Positions 13,870 through 28,800 of a stretch of DNA of 64,000 nucleotides are shown piece by piece. This DNA is from Nautilus pompilius. Lineage: Eukaryota; Mollusca; Cephalopoda; Nautilida; Nautilidae. The notes under the pieces are model-generated. The model was not told the origin of the DNA. It did no database searches and was given only the letters and a program-made list of their open reading frames with translations. Each line of letters starts with the position of its first letter. The first letter of the stretch is position 1. A program made the translations under genes and the position numbers. The DNA lies in the NCBI GenBank assembly GCA_018389105.1, contig JACATO010000121.1, positions 2,324,001 through 2,388,000 on the forward strand, read 5' to 3'.

Positions 13870-16800
13870 ATGGCAGAGAAAAAAGCGATTTCTTTTATCG
13901 AGAAGAGCAGCAATGAAGATGCTGAAGCATACAAATCGAACTATGGGGCCCATAAGGAAGGGATCACGAAAGAGGAAATGGCGGAATATTATTCAAATTG
14001 GGCTCGGAGCGGAAAATATGAAATGGTAAAGAAGCATTTTTTATAATAAAATCTTATAGATAAAACTTCAAGGTGAGCAACAAAAACAGGAAGTGTTTTT
14101 ACGAATTTCTTCTCGGGTACATGTCGGCACACTCTCTGTCACGGCTATCAGTACCCCGAATTTCAAACGTTAAGCAACAAACAAAAAACAATGAAATTTA
14201 CAAAATTATTGAAATTTAATTCACTAAATTTGAACCCAATCTTTATAAAAACTTTTATGGAAGAAATATATAACTAATTTCCAGTATGAATATATAAATT
14301 AGCAACAGTAGAAAGACAATAAAAGCTGAAATGTGTTAATACCAAAATGACCGATGTTAGGATAACAGTTTTGAAGGGTAACGTTGTAAATGGGCAGCCT
14401 TATTCTGAAGTAGAGCTATTGGTAGGATAGAAGTTGTGAAGTCACAAATCCAAATGACGAAAATCTTAAGCTTAAACAGAATTATGGTTTCTCGGTTCAG
14501 GAAATAACTTCAAATGCATATAGAGATGTTGGAGGAAGATCAGTTCAAGGTGGACCATAGGTCACAGCAACAGGAGATCAACCGTATGTCACTTTTGGAT
14601 CGGAGAAGCAAGACTTTTAGTTCGACCAAACTTCCTTGTAATCCTTCTGTGGCCACAGAGAGATTGGTATTACAGAAATCATTATAGAGGAGAGTTTATG
14701 CGAGACAACCATTGGTATTCCCGGGATTCGCGGCGATAAACAAGAGCGTTTGGACTAACGCTGTGAGCTCACCGCTGGCAGATCACGTATCTTTTATTAA
14801 TGAGTGAAGATTTAGCCTTTGGTGTGGCCCATGACGCATATTCACTCGTCTGAAAAGAAGTCTGAACTTGTAACCAGCTCACAAACAATCATGGAAAGAA
14901 TCACTATGGTGTCGAAGATGTACTGGTCTGGGTAGGAATTTTACTAGGTGGTGTAGAGACCTGCATTTGATTCAGGAAAGGGCCCACTCCGCAATGAGGA
15001 GAGACAAAAGATTCTGGATCCCTATGTGAGACATTAATAAGCAGGAGTAAATTGAGATAACTTTATTTGAATAGCCGATAAGGTTTGTCGACATTCAGCA
15101 CGTGTAATCGTCCAATATTTAGAAAATCATACAATTATCCCTTCGACATGGACCTCCATCTTCTCCTGAGCTAAATCTTATTGTGGAATATTTGGAATGT
15201 TCTAGAAGTTTGTTTCCTCCCTCCGAGATCACTTCAATCGCTGCAGATGTCTCACATAAGTCACTGGACTTCACTTTTTACCGCTCTGGTTGACAGGATT
15301 CTAAGCAGCACCCAAAGGTAACGTTAATCCTACAGTGATGTCAGGAGGCACCGCATTTTCTCTTGACTACCCCTAATTCATTTTTGTTTATATTCTTTAT
15401 GTTATAATACCTTATTGTTTTCTGACTTGTACCTACTCGTTTCTCATTGCAGCTCTAAAATGTATTTTTAATTTACACCATTCTTTCGAATATGTTTTAT
15501 TACATAAGGGTGAGTTTTTGTTCATCATTTGTTTATTACAACTTGAAACCATTTTGGAAATATTCTGAATTTTAGATTAAATTTTCAAAGAAATCTTTGG
15601 AAAAATATGACAACAGAAATTCATTATCGCATTAGTTATTTAAATAGAATGATACTCCAACTTGGCAGATATTCTGACGGACTGTTATTAGGCTCAACAA
15701 TTATTTCTACTGTAAGTTGAAGGCTATTTTTATATAATATTTTTATACGGAAAAAAAAGGTTTGCATAAAAGTTAAATCTTTGTTATTTTAAATAGAATG
15801 CTAGAACACAGAGTTATCTCTGACATTAAGTGAAAAGAGATTTCAAAAAATGCCTTAATATTTTAGCCTCTAGATTTTAATATTTAATATTGATCAACAT
15901 TTTTCTGATAAAATGATGTAATACAATATTTATAAGATATAATTTAAACATTGGGGTAATAACAAATAAAATTTACCACTAAGTATTTTAAATACCTTAA
16001 TAATAAATAAAATCGACGTTATACTGTATAATAGATAGAAGATTTAAAAATTATATATGTGGGTTTTGCTTGGTAAGCGTGGTTATCTGTTACGTTTATC
16101 AACTTGTTGTCTATAAGATTATGAAGATCAAAAAATGGTACAAATAAAATTGAAGAGAATGATAAATCGTGGGCATTATACGAAATATTAAATACATTAC
16201 CGATTGATCATAGACAAAAATCTGTCTTTGTTCCTTTGGTTTTCTTCTAGGAGGTGGTTTTTAGGGAGGATGATTATGGGGAGGCTAATAATGTCCTTTA
16301 ATTGAAGGTGTGGATCAAGGTTGAAATGGGGTTTTGGGGGGCAGGGAATGTTAGTGGGTTTAAAATATATTAGTTCTTTATGTGAGATGTGGGTTAATAA
16401 AATGTTGGTTGGGTGTTTATTGTTTGTTCTGTTTTTTGGGGGGGAGTTATTGTTTTTTAGAAGTTTTGTAATTGGTTAGTTATCTAACTAGTATGGTCAT
16501 TTGAGTAGACGGAGGTGTAAACTAAAAATATATCCTTGAATAAGACTAACTCCTATTTCAAATGAAATGTAGCTGGTTTGAATAATTAGGAAAATTAAGA
16601 TGATCGTGGAAGATAATAAAAATATCCATGAGCTAAGGTAATTTCCAATTAAACCTAAGATGATGTGGCCTGCTCCCATATTGGCAGCTAGTCGTACTGA
16701 TAGGGTAGTAGGACGTACGAAGATACTAACACCTGGAGCGATAGATAGGAAAGGGGAAAGAAGAGCGGGAGTCCCAGTTAGTAGAAGGTGGGGAATGGGT

Positions 16801-19800
16801 GAGTAAGGATTTAATATACGAGTTTAGGATGATAGAATTAGGGAGAATCCAAATGGAAGGACTATTCAATCAGTTATTGCAAGATGAACTGTAAGACTAA
16901 AAAACATGGTAGTAACCCTATAAGATTTAGGATCAGAAGGAGGAATAGATAGGTGAGGATTGAAGGTATACCTAGTAAATTATGACCTAGGTAGAAATTA
17001 ATAAATGATCTTTACGAACATTTCTACTCATAGTAGATAGTAAATACCAGCCTTACGGAGTAGTAATGTATGAACTATTTGAACATGAATTAAATATGAA
17101 AGAAATAACTTATCCTGTCGCTGTAAACAAAATGAAAAATTCTGAAATAGATAATAGGCAGTTATAAATATATAGGCTAATTTTTATGTGTATAATGAGA
17201 AGTAAACGAATTATAAAACATAGAATCACAGTATTAAATAATACAAAACTCATGTATAGATTCTCTCACTATAAATTAAAAATAGCTTTACTTTCACTAT
17301 AACTCCAGTTTACACTTCTTCGAAAAAAAATATTTAAAAATTACTTAAATATAGAGCAAGAAAGGTTGGTAAAAAATTAAACCGCATGTGTCAAAATTGC
17401 AACTTTGTATATCGTAATATGTTTAATAATTTATTAAATTTTGCAAAATAAATTTTAATTATAGTGTACTGTTTGTAATATATGCACATGTTAAAAGTGT
17501 TTCACTACATTTCTCTAAGCAAAAAACACACAAAATATTATTAAAAACATCAATAATCTTTTTTGCTGTTAAATTGTATTTGAATATTAAAATTTGAGTA
17601 TTTTCGTTTTGGGAAACACTAAAATAGATAAAATATATCTATTATTTTTATACAAAGTGAAGTAAAGGATATCTGTAATATTTTATCAAACCCTAGATCA
17701 AGGATGTACACGAATAAAGATCACCTGGTACTTGTACACTACGATGCTTTCCATAAATGTGAAAGATCTTTTATTAAAGTAAATAAAAGCGTAAGAGATC
17801 GTTGTCATGTTACTGGTAATTATAGGAGTGCTGAGCTAAATGAGAGTAATCTAAATTTTAAATACACAAATTACAGGTGATTTTTTATAATGAATCTAAT
17901 AATGTTGCCAATCTCAGAAAATTATATTTTATTTTTATTTGAAAAAACATTTACATTCTTTAAGATTTATGGAAAAAGCTTCAGATGATTTACTAATTAT
18001 TCTAAAACCAGTCCAATTTATGGATACAAGTAGCAGAACTTGTAATAAAGATATCTTTCCATACTCGGTATTTTAACAAGTTGACTAACTACATAGTAAA
18101 TATTAATAATAATAAAAAAAGAATTTTATGATGAATTAGATAAAAAAACATTTCAGATTAAAGTTTTCTGTTTAAAATGAAAAAGATTTAATATTAAACC
18201 ATTATGAAAGTTTACTGACCTGTATCTCCAATCTGATTTTAAACTTAAATATTGGATGTTAAAGAAACTTATAAATTAGATCCAATTCTAATCTCTACCG
18301 TTCATTCTCAAATTTAGAGTGAATCTCTATACAAGAATAAAATAATGTTAGACTTTTAAAGAAATTATAATGTTATTAATTGTAGTACAAGGTGTAAGAG
18401 ATAGAATATCTATAGTTCCACAGATATAGGAAATATTAATAAACCATATGTAAATATACATGAAAATGATATAAATTTCTCTGAAGATTCCAACATAAAT
18501 ATGAATAGTGAAGGGAAAGTATCAGATCTCAAACCAAGAAATCTTATTACAACTAAGCAATCAAGAGTGTTAAATTTTTAAAATATAAATCATGATCAAA
18601 ATATGGAATGCCTTGCTACTTACTTAGATGCTAATAATGTGTATGGTTGGGCTAAGTGACAGCCCTTAGCCACTAACAATTTTAGATGGGTAAAACAAGA
18701 GAATTTGGAGCATTATCAGGATATAGGTGTAAAAATACCAGCTGACTCACAGTCGGAGCAATAAGATTATCCTGTGGCTGTAGAAAAAATTTTCCAAAAC
18801 CAGAATGACTTTCATTTTATCAAAACAAAATGATAAAAGAAATAATATAATTTACAACATACTGTACTAAATTATTAGATACGCTGCATTAAATATTATG
18901 ATGGAAATTATGGAAATATTCAATTTGATTTAACTCTGGGAATGAAAATAACTAAAATACAAATCTTTATAAGATGTGATCAATCTGCTTGGCGCAAGCG
19001 ATATATTGGGTTGAACAGTGATACCAGAATTAAATCTACAATGATTTTGAAAAACAAACCGTATATGGTTAGTGAATGACTGCTTATGGTAGAACCCTCG
19101 AAAATTTTCAAAAACAATAATAGTTGTAGACGTTTGTACCATACTCGGAAAGAATTTTAACAGTAGATATTAATAAAATTACGCGGAATTGCACTAGAAA
19201 TATTGCGGATGAAAATCTATCATTCGTAAATCTATCAAATAATTCCCTCAGAAACGTGCATAATTTATTGACTATTCTAAATATTCAGTGTATGATTTTA
19301 TGGTAATTTTTAAAACTAAGATTAAAAAAGGAAGTTTTATATTATCTTTATATATTCGTTCCCCTTGTTATCATATTAAAACAGATGGCATTTATGAAGA
19401 AAGGAATAAAGACAGACACCATCGCTTTCTCAGTAAATCCGCTAACGGAATAGCGTCAAATTAATGAGCAAACACCCGTTTTACAGAGTAATTGTTACGA
19501 TCAAGTTTATGTAACTTTTCACGTAGAAAATAGTTACTCACAATGTTTTTGTGTAATTTTTTTTTAAATTCGAAATAGAACCGGCAGTGACGTCATTGGT
19601 GGAATTCTCAATCGTTATTTTTGTTTACGTTGAAGTTTTATATAAACCTCTTCGTTTTGTCTTTTAATCTAGAATTTAGAATTTTATATATATATATATC
19701 CACATTTTGTCCAGTTTTTTATCAAAGATTTTATAACTTGAATTATGTTCATGGCAACATGCTCGAACAACTTTATTAATAGTTGCTATATCATATTTTG

Positions 19801-22800
19801 TAAAATATTTTAATTTAACATTAAATCAAATCCTGTTGATAGATCACGATAATTATGCCCTGATAAAATTTTTTTCACTTGTATATTTTCCCCTGGAAAA
19901 ACTTATGAATTTGTTTAAACCCATTTGTTTATGTTCACCAAATTTATTCAAGACAATTTTTGAGTTTACAATTCAGCACTTAACCTATTTTATGTTTACT
20001 GATTATAATTTTTAATAAAATCTTTGGCAGTCGTTTTTCTTTTATTATTTTTTGCGATATTTTACTATAAATTACAATATAATTTTCCAACGACAATGTT
20101 GGTGGTATAGCGAAATTTCTGACGGAAAGATGATTACGAATCTGAGCTGTCGGAAGAGTATTACATAAAATATTTTATAGTAGAAGGAAGTGGATCTGAG
20201 TTTGAACATTCTAGAGGTTCTGCTGAATCTGATGATGATTTCGAATATGAAATAAATAAATAAATGAAATTTAAAATTATCTAAAAAATAGAAATATAAA
20301 AATCGTTTTTACTATTTAGAAATATGAGTAGATATAGTGTAGAAGAAAATTTATGCAACAAAAAAAACATTTTATTCTCATGCTATTTAATCAGGTTTTA
20401 TAGTCTGTTCTAAATACTTTTTTTTTTAATCTGAGCATCAGACTGAATATCAAATAATACGAAGTGCATTTTCGAACCAACCGATTAATCAACGGATAAT
20501 AAATGGATTTCTTTATTTTTCACGACCTTAGTGAAAAAAATTCAAACTCCGAATCATTTTCCATTATCTAAAAGTTATTGCCGACATATTTGGGATGACT
20601 TGATCAATAAGAATACAAATTTTGGTAAATTTGAATACTTTACGAAAATATTTGGCGGAATGATATTATAATTATGCAGTGAAAAACAAATAATCTAATA
20701 AGTAAAACGGGAAATATCAACTGAAGTCCATTGAATTTTATTATCCCGCTTAACGATATTGTTTAATATTAAATGTTGTTTTATAAAATAAAAAACAGAG
20801 TTAACGTATTAAAAGCCGACAATGGATCTGAAATAGAAGTGGATGAGGATACTGCGGATTATTTGTCTTCTAAGAACATTCTGTCTGAATCTGCTTATAA
20901 TATTTAGTATCTATCAAATAATCAATTATATCATCTACCGCAGAAGTAATCCCAAATTAAACTAATATTGCCGATAGCTATAAGTTTACACACTTCCCTT
21001 TGTTTTTGAGAACATTTGGATAAAACAGAACCAGGCCGGAAATATGTTTTCTGTAGGAAATATTTTAAATTGTTAATTTTAATATACAGTTCAGTTATTT
21101 ATCACAATAACATCCCCCAAAAAAATTATCAGCACAAAAGTAACAATCACAAATTCAACAAATATTTTACTTTTTGTGTTAATAGAAATAGAATTATTAA
21201 AATTCCAGCAAAAGATTAATCTTTACAGAGAGTTTATACTACTGTGTACGAGAAACCATTTTCTGGTTGTTTGCTGTATTTTCTCCTTCAGATACAAATT
21301 ATTTATTTAAGTGTTACTTTGCTTTCAGCATCTTAGAAAGCCGTAAATAACAATGATTTAATGAAATAAATGCAATAACTGGTCGTTTATTTAAATTAAA
21401 TTTGATGAATAAAATTGATTTTTAAACATAATAAAGAACTCTACAATATAACAACAGAAAACAGTGAACAAATAAAAAAACAACAACTAAAACCTAAAAA
21501 TATTTATTTCTTTTTATCTTATCGTCAAAATCTTCAAATTTTAAAACAGTTATTTATTCAAATTTAAATTTCGCTTCTCAAAACAACATGAACTCACTCT
21601 GATTAAGCTTAAAGTCTCTCACTCTCTTTCAAAATGCCAATAATACAGATAATCGTTTTAGTGCTGATAACAAAACTGCTTGGACTACAATAACTCTAGG
21701 CACATCTTATGAACTAACACAAATCAACGACGACTTTCAGAGACAAATTAAAAATAACCTTCACTGGGATTCAAAAATTATGTTACTATTGAAGCCAATC
21801 TTGCTACTCTCAAATCTATCATTGTTAATTTTTAACTATAAAGTTGATTTTACTTTTCGCAATATTTTAAAATCACTCTTAAGATTTAACGATAAATTTA
21901 ATCTTCTGTTTGTAATAAAAGCAATAATCTGTTGATACTTTATCAATTAACTGTTTTTTGTGCATCGTATAATTAGAGAATCAGGTATTAATAATTGATT
22001 AAATAGATCATTTTAAGAAGTTGACAAATTATTACTTGGAAATGAGAACACATCGATTCATTCAGTAAAATGCTTCAATGCAAAGCTTGGAATAACATTT
22101 CATATTCGAATGAATAATAATGATAGTCCAAACAATATAAAGTGCTATATGATTTAAAAGGAGATGGTGTCATTATCAATAAAATAATTAAACTGGGCGT
22201 CAATTAGTTACTTCGATGCTGCTAAAGAATCCGGTTGATGAGCTGAACTGCAATCGTTTTAACACGTAATAAATTTTGGTAAAGTAAAGTAACCTAGGTG
22301 CTCCAGTTAACACTAATGCGGTCAAAACTAACAAGTATTTTGATGGTAGTTTAACAGATGTTGCTAAAAAAGACTCAGAAATTAATGTATATCAAAATAA
22401 GAAAATATAAAAAATTGAGCTACGCCGTATTCGGGATCACCTGCTGCAAATACAACCGACACTGACAATAGTTTTCTCCATAAACTAGTAAGATACTCAG
22501 AATAATTAAAACGTGACTGTTATTTTGGTATGGCAGAATATATAGATCTGAAGTAAATATATATGACAAATATAAACACTTCATTATGTATTGATAGAAG
22601 TAATAGTTATTAAGGTCCGTGGACACTTTACAACTATAAGCTGTCGCACGTACTTTATGCCCGTAACAGTGGCACCAGTTAAATTCGAATTTTGATCTAA
22701 GAAAAGATCTTAGCAGCAACAGTAATATCTTCAAATTACTCAGTAATTCGTGTCAGATTCACTCGTATTTCCTGGACAGGTGAGACAAACGAGGCAGCGC

Positions 22801-25800
22801 ACAAAATTTATGGGCATCCTCATTTCAAAACGATAATTTGTAGTATAGCATATGTATTAAATCTCCACCTCTAAAGCCGTCATTATTATAGGTTGTTCTT
22901 CAAAAAGAGTAACGATTCCAGATCAGTTTCAGATGGCTCTTATAAAGTGAAAAAGAAAAACAACTAATTTTACCTTCGCAATAAAACGAAGTTAATTTTC
23001 GCTGGGCCTCAATTGTGCTCCGTGTGCTGTCTGGGAGGAGAGCAGCATTAGACTAACTTACCATAAGCAAAAAAATGGGAAAGAATCTCTAGGAATCAAA
23101 CTTTTTGTGACCTGGCTCAAAGGAATAGTGGAGATGTATAGCAGTTGGGTGGGTAGAAGTCGAACCCTCTTTATCGTTTTCTGTATATATATATATATAC
23201 GTATATTAATTACGATTTTACAGGCCATGTGACTGAACTGTATCCGTTAAAATATGGATAATAAGCATGATTTTAGTAATACATGCATTGTGTATCCCGG
23301 CTATTTGCCATTTTAGACGGTGGAACGCACTTGACACTGCCTCGCGGTGTTCTTTAACAGATGGAGTGAGCCAAACGAGTTCGGGTGTTGGAGTTAAAGT
23401 GAGCTCCCCTCATTGAAATGTTAGGGCGCTCAACAGACATTTCCTACAGACAAACAGGACTGCACTGCACACTTCCTTCCTAATAGGGACAAACATTATG
23501 AAATTACGGAAAGAAAATTCTAAAAGTGTTTCTGCTTTGCTTCTAAATACATTCTCAACGAGAGATAATAATTGCGAGAACATTTTTGCAAGGACATCAG
23601 TTTCAGAAAATCTGATTATTTTATTTTAATATGTTTATATGTTTTTAAATCGTATTTTTACTTTTCTATTGTATCTCATGACTTTTGTTCTTCAACTCTT
23701 GTCTAATATATTTCACACAAGGACTTTACGTCGAGCTTATTACTTATGAGGATATCATCACATGGCTGTTGAAAACTTAAAGATGTTCTTTTTGTTTCCT
23801 TAGTTTGCGTACAATACGTCCACATATATTCGTGTTTTTCGATAATTGTTGGTAAGATATGATTCACAGTGCCAGTCGGACTCTGATGGAGACAAGAAAC
23901 ATAATTCTTGAAACTGTCAATTAAGGCAACTAAACAGAAATGTTCTTAATGTAAAATGACAACAATTAAGATAATATTAATCCGGTCACGTGTTCAATGG
24001 ATGGGACTTTTCGTGTTTGCAACGTAAACGTTATACAAAAATTGGTATGGAAAGAAAAGAAAAACATAGTTTTGAGTTTCTTGCGATGTTTTCCAGGACC
24101 TATCCTCGGATAGATACAGGGGTCCAATATTGGGTGCCGAGGCCGTGGCAGAGATCTATGCGTCGCCGGGGACTGATCGAAGTACCGTTCGAATACTGGA
24201 CGTGGCCGCGGGTACCGGACGGCTGGGGGAAGAGGTAAGTACCTACTGCGTGTAGACTTGATCATGACCGAAGAAGCAAGTCCAAGTCTGCACTGCATCA
24301 GCTCCCATCTACCAAAATACTTATCCCACTTTGTTTCCTTTCCTCAATCTTAAATATAGTCTGGCAAAGAGTAACTGTGTTATCTAGTACATATCGTACC
24401 ACAAAAGGGTGCCTGGTATAATTTATAAGTGAAGGTAATATTGATATTTAATCCATTGGTATTTATGAAATCTGTTCAGCGACTTTTCAAAACTTCCTTC
24501 TCTTTTACGTTTCAGTTAAAACAGTGGAAATATTTTTTTTTCTGTTTTAAAGTTAAGAATAGAATTTTGTCCTAAAATTAAAAAAAAATATTAATACTAA
24601 TTCTAATCGTCTGATATAATTAAGGGTTTTCTTAGTAAAGGAAAGTAAGTTGAAATCTTGCTGTGGTTGTTTCGTATCAGCTACAATAAAGAATCTACGA
24701 GCATCGGGGGGGTATGAAGTTGAGGTGTAAACCGTGTAATTTGTACTGAAATCTATTTGCCGCCTCAGCCACCTATTGGCTAGTTCTCCAATAAAACCAC
24801 TTAGCTTCCTTTTTCAGCTAGCGAAACACGGTTTTAAAAACATGGACGCATTGGATCCATCCGCTGGGATGCTTGAAGCCGCAAGAAAGAAGAACTTATA
24901 CACTAACTACATCTGCGAATTCTTTACCGAAGAGAGGAGTTCCATTCAAAACAGTGAGCATCGTTTCCCTTAGCATTCACAAACTAAAATACAAATGTTT
25001 ATCAAAAATTATCCATCTAGAATGGAAAGGGTGAAGTAAGGAATAGAACTTCCCCCATGCGTCCAGTCGATTCAATGCGACACGAAGGGTTGAATCATTG
25101 TGAAGTCAAGCAACAAGATTAGCAATTGATTCTGGCTCATTTGAGCCCAAATAATCGTTTTCCCCTATGAAGCACTGAGTCGGAAAATAGTGGAAATAAC
25201 GAAGAATCTCGCTCGAGTTGAATTAATATTTGACAAAAGACTTTAATATCGGTGAAACACAAATCTTTGAAATCATAATGTTGCAGGTGAACATCGAAGT
25301 ATCCAAGAATCTGAAGGTCGTTTAAACAACTCAACATTTTAAGGAGAATAAAATCTGGAAAAAAGGATAAACAAACAAGGCAGCGCAAGTCAGATGTTAA
25401 TTGTGAATATTATTATTATAAAACTATGAATTTCTCTCTGCAAGACGAACAACTATTGGGCCTGGTAGTAAAATTGTAGTGAATATGAGTGGTTGCAAGA
25501 GCGGAAACAAAAGAAGCACAGAATATAGTGATGTTAAGATTTTAAAAATATTTCCTAATTTATTTTCCTACATTTTTCATACATCTTGGATTAATTACGT
25601 AACCAAGTGAATTTCATAATGGCGTCTTTCTGGATCTTTCTGCGAACACTATAAAGAGTCAAGGGTCTATCGGCGCTTTATTGTGTGTGCCCGCGCACGC
25701 CCCATTTCGCAAGAACGAGTCGCATGCTGCCACATTAAGCTATCTAGTTTTTCTCTATGTTGCCCTTACTGATATTATACTTTCACTATATAATGCGGTC

Positions 25801-28800
25801 ACAGAGTCCGACAAAAATAACCTACTTACTCCGTTGTTCTGACTTTCTGAACAGTCAACACAACATGAATGTGTTGGTGCTTTGTTAGTCAGGGTGGAAT
25901 TTTATCAATCGGACCCCCTCTGTCTTTCTTGTTGAAAGATACATTACATTTGTTTAACCATTCGCTGACTACAACAGCCTTTTCTGTTAAGATTTAAACA
26001 ACTTTTTAATGCAGTCCAATCTGCCGAAAAGGTACAAGTAAATATTTTGTGCAGCTAGTCACCTCGGAATACGTTCAGGCCATCATCATTTGGTCTTTTT
26101 ATCGACTCAAGGAGGCGAAAAATACTAATTCTCATGGAAATTAAATCTTTTGTTTTTTTCTTTAATCAAACGAATAAATATTTTTATAACCGGTATTAAA
26201 TAAATATCTGTTTTATTTATTTTAAATTATTAATTTATCCGTTTTGCCGGTGTTCAGATTCTTAAAAAAAAGGCAGGTCCTTATTTTCCAGAAATCTCTT
26301 TCCTAACATGGCGAAGCTTCCGGTTGCGACGTTACCTTTAAAAAAGTTTTAATGTTTGACAAGTTCTGCTAGACTTTAGTTTAGACTTTCGCTTTAATTG
26401 TTATTTAAATTCTTCCTAGAATCTTTAAACAATTTCCATAATAGACAAATTATTGAAAATTTTAATGATATGTATTCTATTTGTGCCAGATTTTTTCCAT
26501 AAAAATGGGAATCATTAAAGCATAAATTACACTGTGACATGTGTGTACATCTGTGGCCAAAAATATTGTATCACCCTAAAAATTGCAATAACAAAATTTA
26601 TAACTCCTGGTGATTTATGAAGTCTTTCGGAAGATTTCAAATTGTCACATTTTAAAATTTTGGATATATTCCCCTTGTGTTTGTGAAAACCTTTCAAAGC
26701 AGTATAGATTTCAATACGTTAACGTAAACTTGTTATGCAATGTTGTAGCTTTGAGTGACTTTATCAAGAAAAATTAGTAAATTTTGGTGTGATTCAAAAC
26801 TTTTGACTATGTATGTAAACTTAGATCATACAAATTAACATATAACATTACCTTAATATCTAGTAGCTTTTCCACTTGGTCATCAGTGGCTAGGAAACGT
26901 TATGGCATTGGTGTACTGAGAGCTTTCTGATAGCAAAGGCCAAGTTTTTCCAAAGCTTAGTTAACTTTCCTTCGGATCTGCCACTGATGTATGAGTTCGT
27001 CCTTTCGCAGTTGCCGATAAATGTGCTTCAAAAGGTCTTTAATTCGATTCGAGTCATCGCTTTATGCAGCAAGCCTTTGTGGTGATTTTCGATGTATAAC
27101 AGATAGAGCAATCTTCTTGCATGAAATGTGTCGTGAACTGAATAACGACTTGTTATACGAGTGACATAAAATAAATAAGTATGAAACATAATTTAGACCT
27201 TCGATGAATATCATGCTAATCTTCCCACAGTTCCAGCTCCCTAACCACGCCATTACATTGAAACTAACCTATTCAGCTATACTCTACAAGCTGGCTACTT
27301 GAAATTCTTGACGGCTTTTTCTCCGCATCCATGGTCATAGAACAGAGCAAACACTCAAAATTTCATCGGACTGTGTATTATTTCCTTAGTCCGTAAAACT
27401 TCCTTTGTAAGAAGAAGTTTTCGCCTAAGTCACAAGTCCATTATAATCAGGTTTATGCAAATAATTTTGAATTATTCATTTTCACAGACTTACAGTATTG
27501 TCGATGTCAGCAAATCTTGTGCGTGGATTAGAACAAACTTGAAAAGTAGAATTTTTTGGTTTCTTATGTAACCACTAATCGGGCATCCTAGTAGATGGGA
27601 ATTTGTTTTTCAATTGTCTGATAAAAAATTTAAGAATTTTATGCACTTTTCATCTACGAGAGATGTGCTATCTGTCTCTCACTTTCTTTGGTTATTTTGT
27701 CTATCATGCGATTCCACGTGAATAGTAATATATCACAAGCGTCAACTGTGTACAAGGAATCTTTGACTTTATACCATGTTTATTTTCTAATGAAAACTTC
27801 TGATTATAGCCTGAACGCATGGCCTTATGAGTAATATGGGTTGCTCCATTATTTTCAAATGTGCTGATGTTATTCTGGCAAGGATATTTAAGTTTTTAAT
27901 TATTAGCGATCTTTAATTTGCAAAATCTATCAACATCGATGCTCTAAAAATTGCATATCTATTAAATTCTTCTTTTTATCTCATACGTTATTCTCTAACA
28001 TATGAATTTTTGAACAAATTATTAGATTATTAGCAAATTTATTTTTGTTTTCTTTTGAATGGATGTATATAACTTTCCTGTGAGTGAGATAGGATGATAA
28101 GAGATCGATCAACCGTTCAATGCATTGTGTTTTTATTGTTGCTGTTGTTTATTTGTTTAGAGTCCTACGATGTTCTTGTTATAGCTGGTGGGATGGGTGA
28201 AGGTCATATTCCATGCGGCTCTTTACGAGAAATGGCAAGAATAGTGAAGCCAGGCAAGTAACATAATAAAACATTTGTATATTTTGACTAATGTTTCACT
28301 GAAGAGAATTATAGCTTGTCCCATCACAGAAGGAGCATCTATGTTTACCAGGTTTTCCACATGGTTAGTTCAAGTGTAACTGAATGGCAAAAAAATCTGA
28401 CCCAAGAGGTTAGCAAGCAGGAGGACGACTCTCAAGATCATTGAACATAGAACAGTCTGCATATTATCTCATAAGTCAAAGCGCAGCCTCAGATCTCTCG
28501 CAGGGAATCAATGTTGCGGTTATCCGTACTAGACTACAGAACTGCCAAGGCTAAGGTCTCGGTTATCTTCTCGTGGTAGTAGTGTACGTATCCTTCTATG
28601 TGCGCACCTCGAATATCTGTGAAGGGATGAGTCCATCTCTTTGGGGGAAAAAGTCAATTATTCGAAAATAATCAACAAAGAATTTTTGAAAAGTGCTAGA
28701 TTTATTCAGTTTCACTTTAGACAATTTAAGGAAACATTTGATGGATCAGGGTTTTGAAACATTGAAGACCATAATCTCTAATTAATTTTTCAGAAAAGCT

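Noticed and set aside
12205-19303. Polinton arms as the element's original terminal inverted repeats
   Set aside because: They contain polymerase coding sequence, and the spacer holds a host exon and mitochondrial DNA, so they are better read as two inverted copies of an internal part.
22420-22734. 104-codon frame with a partly conserved counterpart at 49014-49376
   Set aside because: The shared part is explained by the inverted duplication; the remainder of the two frames differs completely.
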